Positions 1 to 11,829 of a stretch of DNA of 64,000 bases are shown piece by piece. The notes beneath the pieces are model-generated. The model was not told the origin of the DNA, searched no databases, and worked only from the letters and a program-made list of their open reading frames with translations. This stretch comes from Cyprinodon diabolis (taxonomy: Eukaryota; Chordata; Actinopteri; Cyprinodontiformes; Cyprinodontidae), in contig CM060065.1 of NCBI GenBank assembly GCA_030533445.1, positions 49,150,464 to 49,214,463 of the forward strand, written 5' to 3'. Position 1 is the stretch's first letter; the number at the start of each line of letters is the position of its first letter. The position numbers were made by a program, and so were the translations under genes.

Positions 1-185
1 TATGTTTGCTCAGACACATGAAAAATTAGATGGATCATTGCAAAATGTCCAAAATGCAACAGGTTTAAAGATGTCATGTTTGAAACCTTAGTGTGATTTA
101 AATGGATGTGAATATATGTCTAAAGTCTCCGTGATTCAAACCTTTAATTTTTCCTCTCAAGATAAAATTTCTGTGTGGTTCTCAA

Positions 186-845
186 GGCCAGATGTTACTT
201 CTGCAAACGCACACATCAAATGTCGCTTGGGTCTGGTCGCGAACCAGTTTTGCTGGTATGCTTCTGCACCGTCGGTCTGGAATTTCTAGGGACGCAGAGC
301 AGTTTACCACCAAAGCACAAAGGGGAGCCTATTCGAGAACTCGCGAGAACTTCGGCGGATGGTCACGAGAACTTCGCTAGAGTGTTTATCTTCCAAAACA
401 ACAATGGCGTGTCTGCAAGATATCACAGTCACTGAGATCGATCTACAGTAGAGTTGCTAGACATCGAAGAGGATGTATTTATTTATATAATTTGTCTGAG
501 GCATCGTACAAGTGGTTGTACTTCCGAACCTCCTTGATTAACCTTTCGTCGTAGTTGTCCATTGTAGTTGTTCCTCGTTGTTTTTTTAAATGGCCGCTGT
601 GGCACTGAATCGAGAAGGACGACCACACAGACAGCCGGAAAGGCATACCAAGGACCGATCACAGCTGCTTTTTGTCTCCGCACTTCCGCTTGAGGTCTGC
701 GCCAGTCCAATGTGTAGTCAGGATTTTTTTGAGATGCGCAACAACGGTTGCAGAACCTCTTCCCGGGGAGCGTGGTCGCGCACAGAGACAGATTTGATGG
801 TGCAGAGGCTATGCGTTAGAAGCCTAAATTGGCCTTTAGGATGTT
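186..845. mobile_element. Harbinger-like non-autonomous element (boundaries approximate)
   Basis: The segment around the MADF remnant has the GC-rich, promoter-like look of fish Harbinger ends and contrasts with the AT-rich DNA on both sides. I could not define exact terminal repeats or a TWA duplication, so the limits are estimates. Confidence 0.4.
479..562 (-). pseudogene. MADF-domain start of a Harbinger-type transposon protein (fragment)
   Basis: Reading the minus strand from 562 gives MDNYDERLIKEVRKYNHLYD ASDKLYK then a stop. The pattern DERLIxEVxKYxxLYDxxxxxYK is the first helix pair of a MADF DNA-binding domain, as found in the accessory protein of PIF/Harbinger transposons and in Adf-1-like proteins. 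The frame ends before the rest of the roughly 80-residue domain, so this is a remnant or only a first exon. It sits within a repeat-like unit of about 186-845. Confidence 0.6.
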
Positions 846-3345
846 AAAGAAAATGTTTTTCCTGAGTGTAATATTCTTATCTGGTGCGATATTCTATCTT
901 TTATCTGGTGCAGAATTCTCTGTCCACTGGAAAAGAAAACATAACTTTTTTTTAAATGTGTACAATATATTTGGTATCTAATAACGATGTAGGCAAAACA
1001 CTGTCTCCTGTGTGTTACTGAGAGCTAAATCACAGGATCAAGAGTAATGATGAGAGAAGGCATGAAGAGGCACGGAGACTGAGGCCCTAATGCACCTCTG
1101 CCCAGCTGAACACACACCAATCCAGAACCCCACCCAATTAGGTCAACACACAAGTTTGATCCATTTGCCTAAAATGTTATAATGTTTTAGTGACTGAAAT
1201 TAAGTGACCGAAAGTGACTTTTCAGGAAAATTGTTTTGGGGCATAATTAACGATTTAGTTCTAAATCCCTGTGAGAAGAATTCACTGACAAAGAGACCCG
1301 AAGAACCTGAAGCAAAGAACCTAGGAAAGGTTCAGAGAAAGTAAACCGAGTCTGACCAGAACTGGAAATTGTCCTTATCTTCTTATACGATGCAGCTGTT
1401 TCCTGGCAGAAAGTAAATTAAAGATAGTTCTGGAGGGATGGATGGATGGATGGATGGATGGATGGATGGATGGAGTCTATAATGGGATTTAGATGATAAT
1501 GTTTTCATGATGTATTCCTCTCACCTACTTTAACCTCATTTTGGGAAATTCTCGCCTATTTTGCACACCCAAATGGAAAAGCAAATAACTTAGGAGCTTT
1601 AAGCCCAAATTACATGTGTGATACATTATTTGAAAGCTAACACCTTCTAGTTTCTTAATATATACATGGGTGAGTAAAACACAGCCCAAGCTGCATCAGC
1701 TCAAACATGACTCAAAGTTGTTTTTTTATTATCGAAAATGATAGGTCTTTTTTGAACAGCAGTTATAAAGACATGTTTGCTTGTTGTGCTGCTTTCTACA
1801 TTGTTTCATTTCTGCAGGAAATTTGTTTGCAGTGATTTTATTTAGGCATATCAGAGTATTAGTGTTAAAATAGAAAATTAACTTTTCAGATCTGCAGTAT
1901 GTTTTATAAACCAGATATACAAAAAATATTACCTTACAATGTCAAACATAAATTTTATAATTTAATATTAATTTGTCTTTTTTTATGTCTTAATCAAGGT
2001 CATAGGTCTTGTGGGGCAGTGCCCTAGAGCCCTCTATTGGCCAGGTGCCACTAACTTAAATCTTGTTCATTTCAAAGGGTTAAAGCAGTTTAAACATAGG
2101 GCTCTTAACTCCCTAGTGGATCATAGCGGTCCTAAAGGGAGGTCCTGATATTGTACCTCTAAAGCTCAAAGAAAAAAAATGTTGATTTAGTTTTTTTTTT
2201 TTTATGATTCATAAAACAAGCATATTAACATCTGAAATATTCCTCAAATTATCAAAAAAATAAATTAATTATAAGCATAGCTTAAGACCTGAAATCTTTG
2301 GAGATATTCTTGATTTATGTTGCTTTATGTTTTCAGGAGGAAGTTAGCTCTAAATTCCTCTAAGCAAGAAAATGTATGATGTATGTGGGAGCAAGAAAAT
2401 GTAGTCACAGCCTATTTATTCCACAGCATAATCCTCAACAAGCTCTTTGGCTAAAAAAAACATTATATTTCCACTCAAACATGTCACCTATACCCAAGCC
2501 AGAAATGTTGTGACAAACTGACAGAAACCAGATTTTTCCATTTTCCATCCTGTCACAAAATGTCTTCTTCGGCATGAGCCACAAATCTTGGAATAACATT
2601 TTAATTCTGCTGACGTTTGAATATTTACTAGTATCTTTCCATCAGAAAGCAGCGTTCTTGGCAACAAGTTGTATGCAGTAATGTTCACTCAGCCAATTCC
2701 AGGTTAGTCTTTAGCCTGAGCTTTGCCACCCAGGCTGCCATATAAGTAAGTAACGAGTCCATAAATATAAAGAAAAAATGTTCAAAGTGCCAGTGAATGA
2801 GTAAGTTATTTGTTGTGGCATTTAATAATAATTTTGTATATGATACTAATAATATAGATGCTAATTGAAAGCAAAACAGCACAATAAGCTGAACAAAATA
2901 AAGCGTGCCGTGGATCTACCATTGAATTAAGAAATATCTCTCTGCAAAGCAGTTATTCTCTATTAATTCCCCGCTGTGTCCAGCGATGAATGTAAATGGG
3001 GCTTTTTTCTCTGGAGCTATAGCCAGAGAATCCAAAAGGCTCGAGGCACACAGGGAGGGTGGGGATGCCAGCATCAGTCCAGCAGAGGCTGTGACATTTA
3101 CCCCCCCACCACCAAACACCTAGCCAGCTGTAGCCCAAGGGGCGCTTGCCTTCTCACCAAAGCAACACCCAGAATAATAACGACTGTTTAGTATTACATC
3201 AATTGAAGGAATGTAACACTGCAACGGTGATGATGCGAAGGACGGTGCAGCTTCTATATTTTAACTGGGTCCTGAGAATTTGTCATGATGCATTAGAATA
3301 AAACAGAACCAAAGTACTGAAAAAACCAGTCTGTGTTTGATACCG
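846..3345. other. No gene seen; AT-rich intergenic DNA
   Basis: Nothing codes convincingly here. The stretch contains one ATGG microsatellite (1435-1474). A short GC-rich patch at about 2008-2055 resembles the end of a fish miniature element also seen at 33302-33352. Confidence 0.5.
1435..1474 (+). repeat. (ATGG)n microsatellite
   Basis: About ten near-perfect copies of the tetramer GGAT/ATGG in a row. Confidence 0.95.
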
Positions 3346-3354
3346 CTAATTGAC

Positions 3355-3912
3355 TAGCCTCGTGAGACCATCCTGATCTCGTGAGCTTTCAAGGTTTCAC
3401 TCGCAGATCAGTCTGGCTACTCTCTGTTAAAGAAAATCTTGAGCCGTTCACCAAACGAACGTCCAATCAGCGCTGGCTTTGAGGCGGGTTGAGGTGTGAT
3501 GCAACGAGAAGCGCGACAGTTCAGTCTAAAGAACATGGCGGCTTCAGCCGATGAAACTAGCGTTAGCGTGGCTATCGAGCAAGTTTTATCGGAATTACTG
3601 AGTATTTCTTCACTGAAAGAAAAGCAAAACACTGCTCTGGAGGCTTTTCTCAGAGGAAAAGATGTTTTTGCTCTTCTCCCGACTGGTTTCGGCAAGAGTT
3701 TGATCTATCAATTGGCTTGTGCCTGGCTTGTGTTTTCGTCGTCGCTCTGTTAGTACGTCATATGCTTCGTTGATCTGATTGGTTTATTTGGCCCGTCTAT
3801 CACCAACATAGGCCAATCATCTAACCAGTATTTTCGCCCCTTCCCAAAATTACTTCAACGGAAGGTTTCCAGATGGATATGCGGAGCAAATCCATCTGGC
3901 GGAGTCAGGTTA
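3355..3912 (+). mobile_element. RecQ-fragment element, copy A (9-bp TSD)
   Basis: The element runs from TAGCCTCGTGAG to GTCAGGTTA, 558 bp, flanked by the perfect 9-bp duplication CTAATTGAC (3346-3354 and 3913-3921). Inside, a frame starts at 3535 with good context (AACATGG). It reads MAASADETSVSVAIEQVLSE, then LRGKDVFALLPTGFGKSLIY. That is motif 0/I of a RecQ-type DEAD helicase with a Walker A motif. The frame leaves the helicase fold after about 60 residues. A hairpin with 10-bp arms (CCAGATGGAT/ATCCATCTGG) lies near the right end. Three further copies are at 11830, 15859 and 43774. Confidence 0.88.
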
Positions 3913-3921
3913 CTAATTGAC

Positions 3922-4640
3922 TGGACTTGGAGAGAATGGGCGAATTTGTTTATGCACCATGATACATGTTAAACGATATGATTTACTCCGATATATCATG
4001 ATAGATTAATAAATATGTTGCAATTTTTATCATTTAGATCTGGTAAACCTCACATGACCTTGTTACTCTTTTGCAAATGAATAACAGGCTCGTGGGTTGA
4101 GCACTGCCAACTAGTGGCTGGAGGTTCAAAGGTGCGTTTACACCAAACACGTTCTGGTTGTCAAAGCAACTAATTTACAAAGTCTTTTGGGGACGGCGTC
4201 AAACAGCGTCAAGAGGTCCTGCGGCTCATCAGAGCATCAGGAGTGGCGCATCCAAGCATCTGAGCATCCGGGTGTTGGATGCTGGAGGTCATAAATCGGA
4301 ACTTTTGCAGATTATTATGGAGCGTCAACCATTCAAAAAGGCCAATCCAAGAGTTTTTTTGGTAGACACACACTAAATGGAAGCTGTGATCACTTCTGCA
4401 GAGCTGTCTGTACAAAGTAGGTGAACTGCACAGGTTGCAAAAAAGCTGGGAGGATGGATTACCATGTACAAGGAAAAGAGCGAGCTCTGATTATTATTAC
4501 AAAATTTTCTTTCTAAGCTGTGGAGAAAAAGTTTAAAAATACATATATTACCTAAAAATCTTGAAACCTGCTGGTGAAAAATTTTTACCAAAATATTTTT
4601 ACCAAAATATTCACTTTCACCTTATCTAAATGACAGTGGG
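3922..4640. other. No gene seen; possible MITE fragment
   Basis: At about 4130-4380 there is a GC-rich stretch (GCGTTTACACCAAACACG onward, then GCGTC-rich DNA). It resembles the hAT-type inverted-repeat DNA nested in the 23.4-24.9 kb element. No boundaries were found. Confidence 0.3.
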
Positions 4641-7157
4641 AAGTCCCCTACAGCCTGGGCGACTTCAGCGTGCTTTCAATGGGGAGTCCCATCATATGCC
4701 TCTGAGTATATTAAAGACCTGTCTCTCTAAATTTCATACAACTTATTGACACCCCAACACGTATCAACCTGAGAGATCAAATCAACACTGTTGGACGTCA
4801 TTCTTACAAACATGCCACATAAATATACATCGTTTGCTGTTTTTTGTAATGATGTCAGTGATCACTGTGCGATTGCTTGTATAAGAGACACAAAACTACC
4901 TAAACATAAACCTCGTTATGTTTTTAAAAGATGTTTTAAAACTTTTAATGAATGGGCTTTTATTCATGATTTGTACAACTGTAATTTGGAAAATGTCTGT
5001 CAGATACCTGATGTAGAACATGCCTGGGAATATTTTCATAATGCCTTTTCAGCATCTGTAATAAACATGCTCCTATAAAGAAATTTAGGATTAGCGGGAG
5101 TAACAACCCTTGGTATACTGAAGAGTTAAGTCATAAGATCAGTGAAAGAAATGTCGCATGGGGAAAAGCTCAAGCTACAAATTCTACTGCTGACTGGACT
5201 GCTTTCAGAACTTTAAGAAATAAATGCACAAGCATGACCAGAAAAGCTAAATCAGATTACTATCTAAAAAATGTGTCTGAAAACCTCAATAACCCCGCTA
5301 AATTCTGGAAACAAATTAAGTCTCTGTCTAATTCCAATTCTTCATCTGCAGGTCTCCAACAACATATTTTTGTAGATTCAGTTGAAATTAAAAACAAAAT
5401 TGACATAATTGGTCATTTTAACAATCACTTTGTATCAGCTGGCTGTATCTTCAATGAGTCCAAATCTAGTTATCAGTGCTCAAACTCCAGCTCCGAAACA
5501 CCATCGAAAACCTTTGTTTTTAGACCCATTTCTAAAAAGGATGTCTGTATTGCTCTTAAAGCCATTGACCCAAAAAAATCAGCAGGACCAGACAACTTAG
5601 AACCTTTCTTATTAAGAGTTGCAGCTGAATTTATAGCTAAACCTATAGCATAAATTTTTAATTGTAGTATGCAGTCCAATTCAATTCCTAAAATATGGAA
5701 AGCAGCCTATGTACTTCCTTTGTTAAAGGGTGTTGACCCTTCAGATCTTCACAATTATAGGCCAATTTCCAAACTCTCTATTCTTGCAAAAATTTTGGAA
5801 GCTCAAGTAAACTGTCAATTAAAAGACTACTTGGCAGAGCACAACATTCTAACTGATGTACAGTCAGGTTTTAGAGCTGGACACAGCACTGTTACAGCAA
5901 CTTTGCTACTATTAAATGACATTATAAATGCCTTGGACCAGAAGCAACACTGCGCTGCATTATTTGTGGATCTGTCCAAAGCATTTGACTCTGTTGACCA
6001 TAAGCTATTACTAGATAGACTAATTAACATTGGCATAGGAAACACAGCTATTACTTGGTTCAAAAACAGAGCGAATGCAATGTGTTTCTATAGGTGGTCT
6101 TAAATCAGACTTTTTAGAAATTTCTATGTTCATAAATAACATTGGAAAGGACGTGCAAACTGCTAAACTGCATCTTTATGCAGATCACACTGTGATTTAC
6201 TCAGTTGCCTCTTCACGGAACCAAGCCATGCATGACCTTCAGTTGGCCTTTCAGCAGATTCAACTTTCTCTACATGGCCTTAAGTTAGTGCTAAACACTA
6301 AGAAAACCAAATTTATGACGTTTTCAAGGGCTCGTTCCCAATCCCCAGATAATATAACTATTAACACATTAAATGGAGACTCAATTGAAAATGTTTCTTC
6401 ATATAAGTATTTAGGTTTTTGGCTGGACAACAAACTTTCTTTCAAAGTTCATGTTGAAAAACTTACGGCTGGGGTTTTATTTTAGAAATATAACTTGTTT
6501 TAACATGTCAGCCAGAAAAACACTTGTGCAGGCTACTTTTTTTAAAGTGTTTTGGACTATGGTGATGTTGTCTACATGCATGCTGCCTCTAGTGCTGTCC
6601 ACCTGTTAGATTCTGTGTACCATAGTGCTTTGCGCTTCTTAACTAACTCCTATTCCCGTACTCATCCTTGTACGCTGTATGAACTGGTAGGCTTGCCGTC
6701 ACTAAGTCTACGTAGACAACTTCATTTGTATATTTTTCTATACAAGGCCATGTTGGGTAAACTGCCGGCATATTTATGTAATCTCAAGCTAAATTCCAGC
6801 CATTTTCATCTCCGTTCCACCAGGTGGCGCTCTTACCAGGTTCCAATGGTTTTTACTGAGCTGGTGAAGAAATCCTTCTCTTACTTTGCTCCATGGTTCT
6901 GGAATAATTTGCAAAACTTGCTCCATTTAAATGATCTAGTCCCATTGAATGAATTTAAGGCCATGTTAAAATGTCATATAATTCAAAAATGTAACTGCCC
7001 TATGTGACCTGTCTTTTCCTCTATGTGAGATTTTGTCTATGTTGTATTTCTGTTTGTATTTTAACTGGTGTGCCGTCTTGGCCAGGTCTCCCTCGAAAAA
7101 GAGATTTCAATCTCAAGGGACTTCCTGGTTAAATGAAGGTTAAATAAAAAATAAACA
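4640..7157 (+). mobile_element. Jockey-superfamily LINE, 5'-truncated and frameshifted
   Basis: Successive plus-strand fragments give the end of an APE-type endonuclease (LDVILTNMPHKY ... SDHCAI, about 4720-5078), a linker (5234-5653), reverse transcriptase (5669-6485) and the post-RT domain (6552-7007). The tail ends GGTTAAATAAAAAATAAA. RT landmarks are NYRPISKLSILAKILE, the SGFRAGHST block, FVDLSKAFDSVDH (catalytic Asp present) and LYADHTVIYS. Several frameshifts and a deletion around 6065-6130 break the frame. The clade (Rex1, L2, CR1 or I-like) is not settled. Confidence 0.85.
5234..6485 (+). pseudogene. Broken reverse transcriptase of the 4.6-7.2 kb LINE
   Basis: Three overlapping frames carry RT fingers and palm. 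Frameshifts occur near 5654, 6075 and 6485. The region between WFKNR and the next block is deleted, removing the segment that normally reads WFxNYLxxRxQ. The YxDD box reads YADH, so the second metal-binding Asp is lost. The product would be inactive. Confidence 0.85.
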
Positions 7158-7395
7158 GTCGCCCGCCTGTTTGCAGGGGGGATCTACGTGAGCATAATGC
7201 ATTCACCAAAGAAAAAAAAAAATCTGACAGCTTATCTCATAGAGATCGGTATATCGTAATTATGAGATTTTATCTCGTAATTATGAGAAAAGATTTCATA
7301 ATTACGAGATACCGATCTCGTAATTACGAGATTATGAGATCCTGATCTCAATATTATGAGATCTTATCTCGTAATAAAGAGATAAGATCTCGTAA

Positions 7396-7560
7396 TATAA
7401 GGCAAGGCAAATTTATTTTTATAGCACTATTCAGTACAAAGACAATGCAAAGTGCTTTCCATGATTAAAATATAGGAAAATAAAACAGAATCAAAGCAGG
7501 TAGGAAAAAAAATAATAAAATAAAATAAATAATGCAGAAACAAAAAGAACATTAAAAACA
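7396..7560 (+). repeat. Common teleost interspersed repeat (AAGGCAAGGCAAATTTATTT)
   Basis: The opening AAGGCAAGGCAAATTTATTT with the later AAAGTGCTTTCCATGATTAA is a motif I know as abundant in teleost genomes. It sits inside the integrase-bearing element, between its left end and the integrase fragment. Confidence 0.5.
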
Positions 7561-7849
7561 GTTTGACTAAAGAAAATAAAATATAAGATAAGTTATATTC
7601 AGGAGATCAGGAAGGACATTCATTGCCGAGCTACCCTACATGAAAAGTGAACAATGAGTAGGTTGTCAGATTTATTATGCTTTTATTTCCTTTTAGGTAT
7701 GTGACACTGGGAAATACTGAGTTTCCTCAATGTGGATGGAATTAGTTTAATTTGTCAGCATTGCTAAATACGCCCTTAGAATTTTTTAGGCAAAAAAGCC
7801 CACTCTGACTTGATGGAAGTCGCATTGTTCCTGCCGTAGCAATTAAATC

Positions 7850-8289
7850 AGCACGGGATGCTTTATGGCTATAAATTAATGCATCTGAAATGCATTCAGG
7901 CTGGCTTGGTGGTGTCCCAAAGAACTGTCCGCCGGTACCTTCTCCAAAGTCCTTGCTGAGGTTTCAGAATCGTTTAAAATGATGAGGTGCCAACTTTGTG
8001 GCATGTCGATTCATATGAAAAACTAAAACCATGCGGAATCTGTATTAATGGAGCTGTTGACAGATTTTCGCGTATGGTAATAAGGCTGCATGCTTACTCC
8101 ACAAGTAGTAATCCCAGGGTTAATGCGGCATACTTTATTGATGAAGTGGAAAACAGAAGCAGAGCTCCAACGTGTATCAGGACAGACCTCGGTACAGAGA
8201 ACGTTTCAGTGGAACAGATGCAGATATGTTTAAGAAGTGATCATGAAGATCAAGCAATCATAACCATATATATGAATAGGATCTCGTAA
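7850..8289 (+). pseudogene. DDE/D integrase-like domain fragment
   Basis: From about 7866 the translation reads GYKLMHLKCIQAGLVVSQRT VRR, an HTH-like block. After a frame break, 7987-8289 reads WHVDSYEKLKPCGICINGAV DRFSRM and then IRTDLGTENVSVEQMQ. These are the first and second catalytic Asp regions of the integrase core (rve) family that is multicopy in fish genomes. The catalytic Glu region is missing, so this is a partial, broken copy. Confidence 0.7.
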
Positions 8290-8700
8290 TTACGAGATCT
8301 TTTCTCATAATTATGAGATAATAACTCATACTTACGAGATACTGATCTCGTAATTATGAGATAATCTGTCAGATTTTTTTTTTAATGAATTTAATACACT
8401 TCCGTAGGGATCTGATGCTGCGAACGAGACCTGAATTTCGTAGCAGGGTTATAATCCTGATTAACTGAATTGCACAGGTCACATTTAGAGGTAGACTTTC
8501 TCGCTTAAGAACATGTTAAAACAATTTTTTTCAACTCATCAAGGTCAATAAAGCCAAGCTGATATCTAGCTTGTAACGACAGAACAGAGGAGATAAACAA
8601 CCTCAGTGTTGAAGCGTCACAGAATCTTGACCAGTATTTGAACCAGCTACCCAGTTTCTTAGTTTAAGTTTTTGATGCCCAGAATATGTTAGGTTTGTTC

Positions 8701-8869
8701 TAGGGCTGAAACAATTAATCAGATTAATTGTGATTAATCAATTATTGAAATAATTGTCAACTAATTTAGTAATTGATTAATCGTTAACTGGAATATAGAG
8801 ACTCTAAAACATGCATTTAGCTGGCAAAACATTCTCACTTAGAGCAGTAACTATACCAAAATTGTAAAA

Positions 8870-8909
<40 letters not shown>

Positions 8910-9572
8910 GTTGCATTTAAGATAAAAAAAAAACTTTGTGAATCTGCTCTATCCAGGCCTCCTTAAGTGGAAAAGTTTTAGTTTCACCTGGTTTAAAATT
9001 ATACTATGCAACCGGTGTTGATTTTTCAGCGAGGCTCCCCCCAGAGGGGGGGGGGGGGGGAGTAAAAGTGCACTGTCATAAATATGCTCAGCTGTTCTCC
9101 TGGTTTCTCCGTCAAGCCAGGCACAGTTGTTTTGAGCTTAGCAGACAGGCGAACGTTCCAATTTTCGAGTTTGAAAATTTAGCATGTTTTCATACATTAT
9201 GTGTTATGCATGTGTCTAAATAACAAAGATTGTAGTTAGCCAAGTTCTCCCCGTAAAGCAAGACCGACTCTCGCGATGCACGAGACTTCTGAGCCTGTGG
9301 TTGCGGGCCGAGGGCTCCTGCAATTGCAAGTACGGTATTTCCCCTACAGACCACCAGGGCGGCAGAGAAACCCTTAGTTTGACCTGAAATGACTCATTTA
9401 ATCATCCAAAACATTATGGAACACATTAATTAACTGAAAAATGTTGCATAGTATGCCTTTAATTCTGTAAAAAAAAAGTCTTCTTTAAGAAGCATTTGCT
9501 ATCTGATTATTAATCGAAAAAATAATCGACAGATTAATCAATTTTCACAAAAAATCTTTAGTAGTAGCCCTA
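8701..9572. mobile_element. TAGGGCTG...AGCCCTA inverted-repeat DNA element
   Basis: The left end TAGGGCTGAAACAATTAATC and the right end AATCTTTAGTAGTAGCCCTA are imperfect inverted complements. Both are followed inward by TTAATCGATTAAT-type repeats. It belongs to a widespread fish MITE type. It contains a TA dinucleotide run (8878-8900) and a poly-G run (9048-9060). A related end fragment is at 35817-35900. Confidence 0.65.
8878..8900 (+). repeat. (TA)n microsatellite
   Basis: Uninterrupted TA dinucleotides follow an A-tract. Confidence 0.9.
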
Positions 9573-9847
9573 GTTGTTAAAAGTACTGATGACCAAGGCT
9601 GATGGAAGTCTGTTTATTAGGTGGAGAGGGGACTGCGCTGGGATCATAAAATACAGATTGTGCCTGATGCTGGAAATAAGATTAGCTTTTTTAGTCTCTT
9701 ATATCTAAACTATCAGTCATCTACTTGGTTTAACTCCTTTAAAGATGATTAATGACTGTTAGTTTAACTGCATTATATCCTAAAATTGATTTAAGTTTCA
9801 TTTATTTAGTGGTTAAGTTTCTACACTCAAACCCAGCCAAAGTTTAA

Positions 9848-10502
9848 AGGAATAGTACACCCAAAACATGATTAGCCTTCATTTTCTACTCACCCCCATG
9901 CTGAACAACACTCTGGAGTACGAGTTCACGAGCCTACGGAAACCGCGGCAGACCAAACCAGATGAAAGTGCGCATTCAGCTCGGCAAAGAACTCATGCTC
10001 TTCCTCAACACTGAAGTCCTCAGACATTTTTCTTTCGTTGTTTCTTTCTTTGCACAGGTAAACAGCAAATTTCTTCTTCTAAGCTTGCATTATCAAGAGC
10101 AGACGCTGAATGCGCACTTTCATCTGGTTTGGTCTGCCGCAGTTTCCGTAGGCTCGTGAACTCGCAGGGGCGCGCTTTTAGGAAATCCTATATACTACTG
10201 TTTATGCTCTAAAAACATTCTAAATGACTTTGTTTCGAGTAAATTATGGACGCTACCAACTCAGGACACTTGGAATACATTGGACGAGCAGTATGGAGGA
10301 ATATTGACACGTTTTTTGTGGACTTTTATGGACCTATCTGCCTCGGGCCCATAGACCTCCATTATTTGAATGTCAGCAGACAGCAAAAAGCCTCCCAGAT
10401 CTCCAGATGCATTTGAGATATCAAAAAAGTACTCCAGAGTGTTGTTCAGCATGGGGGTGAGTAGAAAATGAAGGCTAATCATGTTTTGGGTGTACTATTC
10501 CT
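9848..10502. mobile_element. TTAA-flanked element with long terminal and nested inverted repeats
   Basis: The termini are AAGGAATAGTACACCC and its complement, each flanked by TTAA (9844-9847, 10503-10506). Terminal arms are about 75 bp. A second, unrelated inverted repeat with 59-bp arms lies inside (9922-9980 and 10105-10163). A TTAA target fits piggyBac- or Kolobok-type transposition. Confidence 0.85.
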
Positions 10503-10506
10503 TTAA

Positions 10507-11829
10507 CCTTTAGGTGTTGGATACCTACTGCACTGTTGCATATGCTGCAAGCAGCAACTATTATAATAACACTGCTGTAGCTGAAGCTAAATGCTGCATT
10601 GTAAACACTCATCCCATCTGACCAGCATGCTGTTATTTTAATTAACACCTCACAATCTCAGTAACAACATCACGTCCCTCGATCCATTCCATTAATTCAC
10701 AAAATCAAATGCTACTTAAAGCCCCCGAGGCAATAACTCGATTCAACAAGCAATAAAGCATCCGTGCATGTATAAACAGATTAACCTTTTCTGCTCTAAT
10801 TAGGTGACTCTACGATCCGTCTTAGTGCTACACATACAGTACAAACTGATTCCCTGGATGGAAGAAAAGCTGGTAGGAAATGCAGGATTTCAATTGATCA
10901 AATTGGTTTGCAAGCTGTTGGAGAGTGGCTAGTGTAATTCTTTTATTATTGTGTTTCTGCAACGGACTGTGCAAGTTTGTTTCTTTGCTGTTACTGTAGG
11001 TATCTGTGCCAATTTAACAAGCTACCCCCAATGGGCAGGAGTTGATTCTGTGGCTATCAGGTTGATTTGAGGGTTTTAATATAAAAAAGACATATATAAA
11101 AATGTTTCATAGTTAAAGTAACACATTGTCAATTTCAACCTTAGTTTTGCAATTGAGATTTTAAAAAAAATGTGGGTGCTTTGCGCAGGCTGCCCCTCTC
11201 AGAAGCCCATCCTTGTAACTTGAGAGGGTCGGATCCATCCCTTTAATGGTCACATGACCCCGATGATGCCTGAGCTCCACTAAAACACAAGAGCCAACTA
11301 AGCTCAAAGTTGTTGTTAGGCAACAAAACAGATATGACCCTCACCTGCTCAGACAGTTTTTGTTCCCAGATGTTTGATTTAATCTAGAGGGGCGAATGTT
11401 TCCTTCTCTTTACGAGTAGCTTGATGATTTCTCAATGTGCTGGTCTAAAGTGATCTGATAGCAGATTCCACAAGATGGAGGGAGACAGGTTGGTTTTGTA
11501 ACAGGCAGTGTTGCCAGTTGGTTTGAGGGCTTGCTAAACCGAGCTAGCGCCCCCCAATGCCAACAGACTACAGTGTTGTTTTAAAAATGGACAAATGAAA
11601 CACAGGAGATTTATTATTTGGCCATATTCACCAAAAACTCAACTTCGTCTAACTAAACTCGCCACCTTTGCCTCGCTTTAGAGTGCTACAAAACTGCCCT
11701 CTACGTTGGGATAACATACAGATCCTTTGTTCCAGCTGCAAAATTTCATTAATTGTTAACAAACAATAGCAGACACTCAAAAATGGCCTTTCCCAGTCAA
11801 AAGCCAGCTGAATGGGAGCCCAGTTCCCT
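10507..11829. other. No gene or clear repeat seen
   Basis: AT-rich DNA with no supported frame longer than chance. Confidence 0.5.

Larger units (their letters stand above)
7201..8390 (+). mobile_element. Integrase-bearing element with ends built from ATCTCGTAATTACGAGAT units
   Basis: Both ends carry an A-tract, then TCTGACAG-TTATCTCAT, then a series of short palindromes of the type ATCTCGTAATTACGAGAT. The right end (8280-8390) is the inverted complement of the left (7201-7400). An integrase-like fragment lies between. The likely termini ATTCA...TGAAT are estimates, and no target duplication could be fixed. Confidence 0.7.

Noticed and set aside
3496..3753. A host RecQ helicase exon
   Set aside because: The same sequence occurs four times in the window, always between the same termini and 9-bp duplications, so it belongs to a mobile element.
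3355..3912. Helitron identity for the RecQ-fragment element
   Set aside because: The near-end hairpin is suggestive, but Helitrons make no target duplication. All four copies have 9-bp duplications, and the ends are not TC...CTRR.
7256..7400. CRISPR-like array from the repeated ATCTCGTAATTACGAGAT words
   Set aside because: Units are irregular, have no spacers of constant length, and are mirrored at the other end of a transposon in a fish genome.
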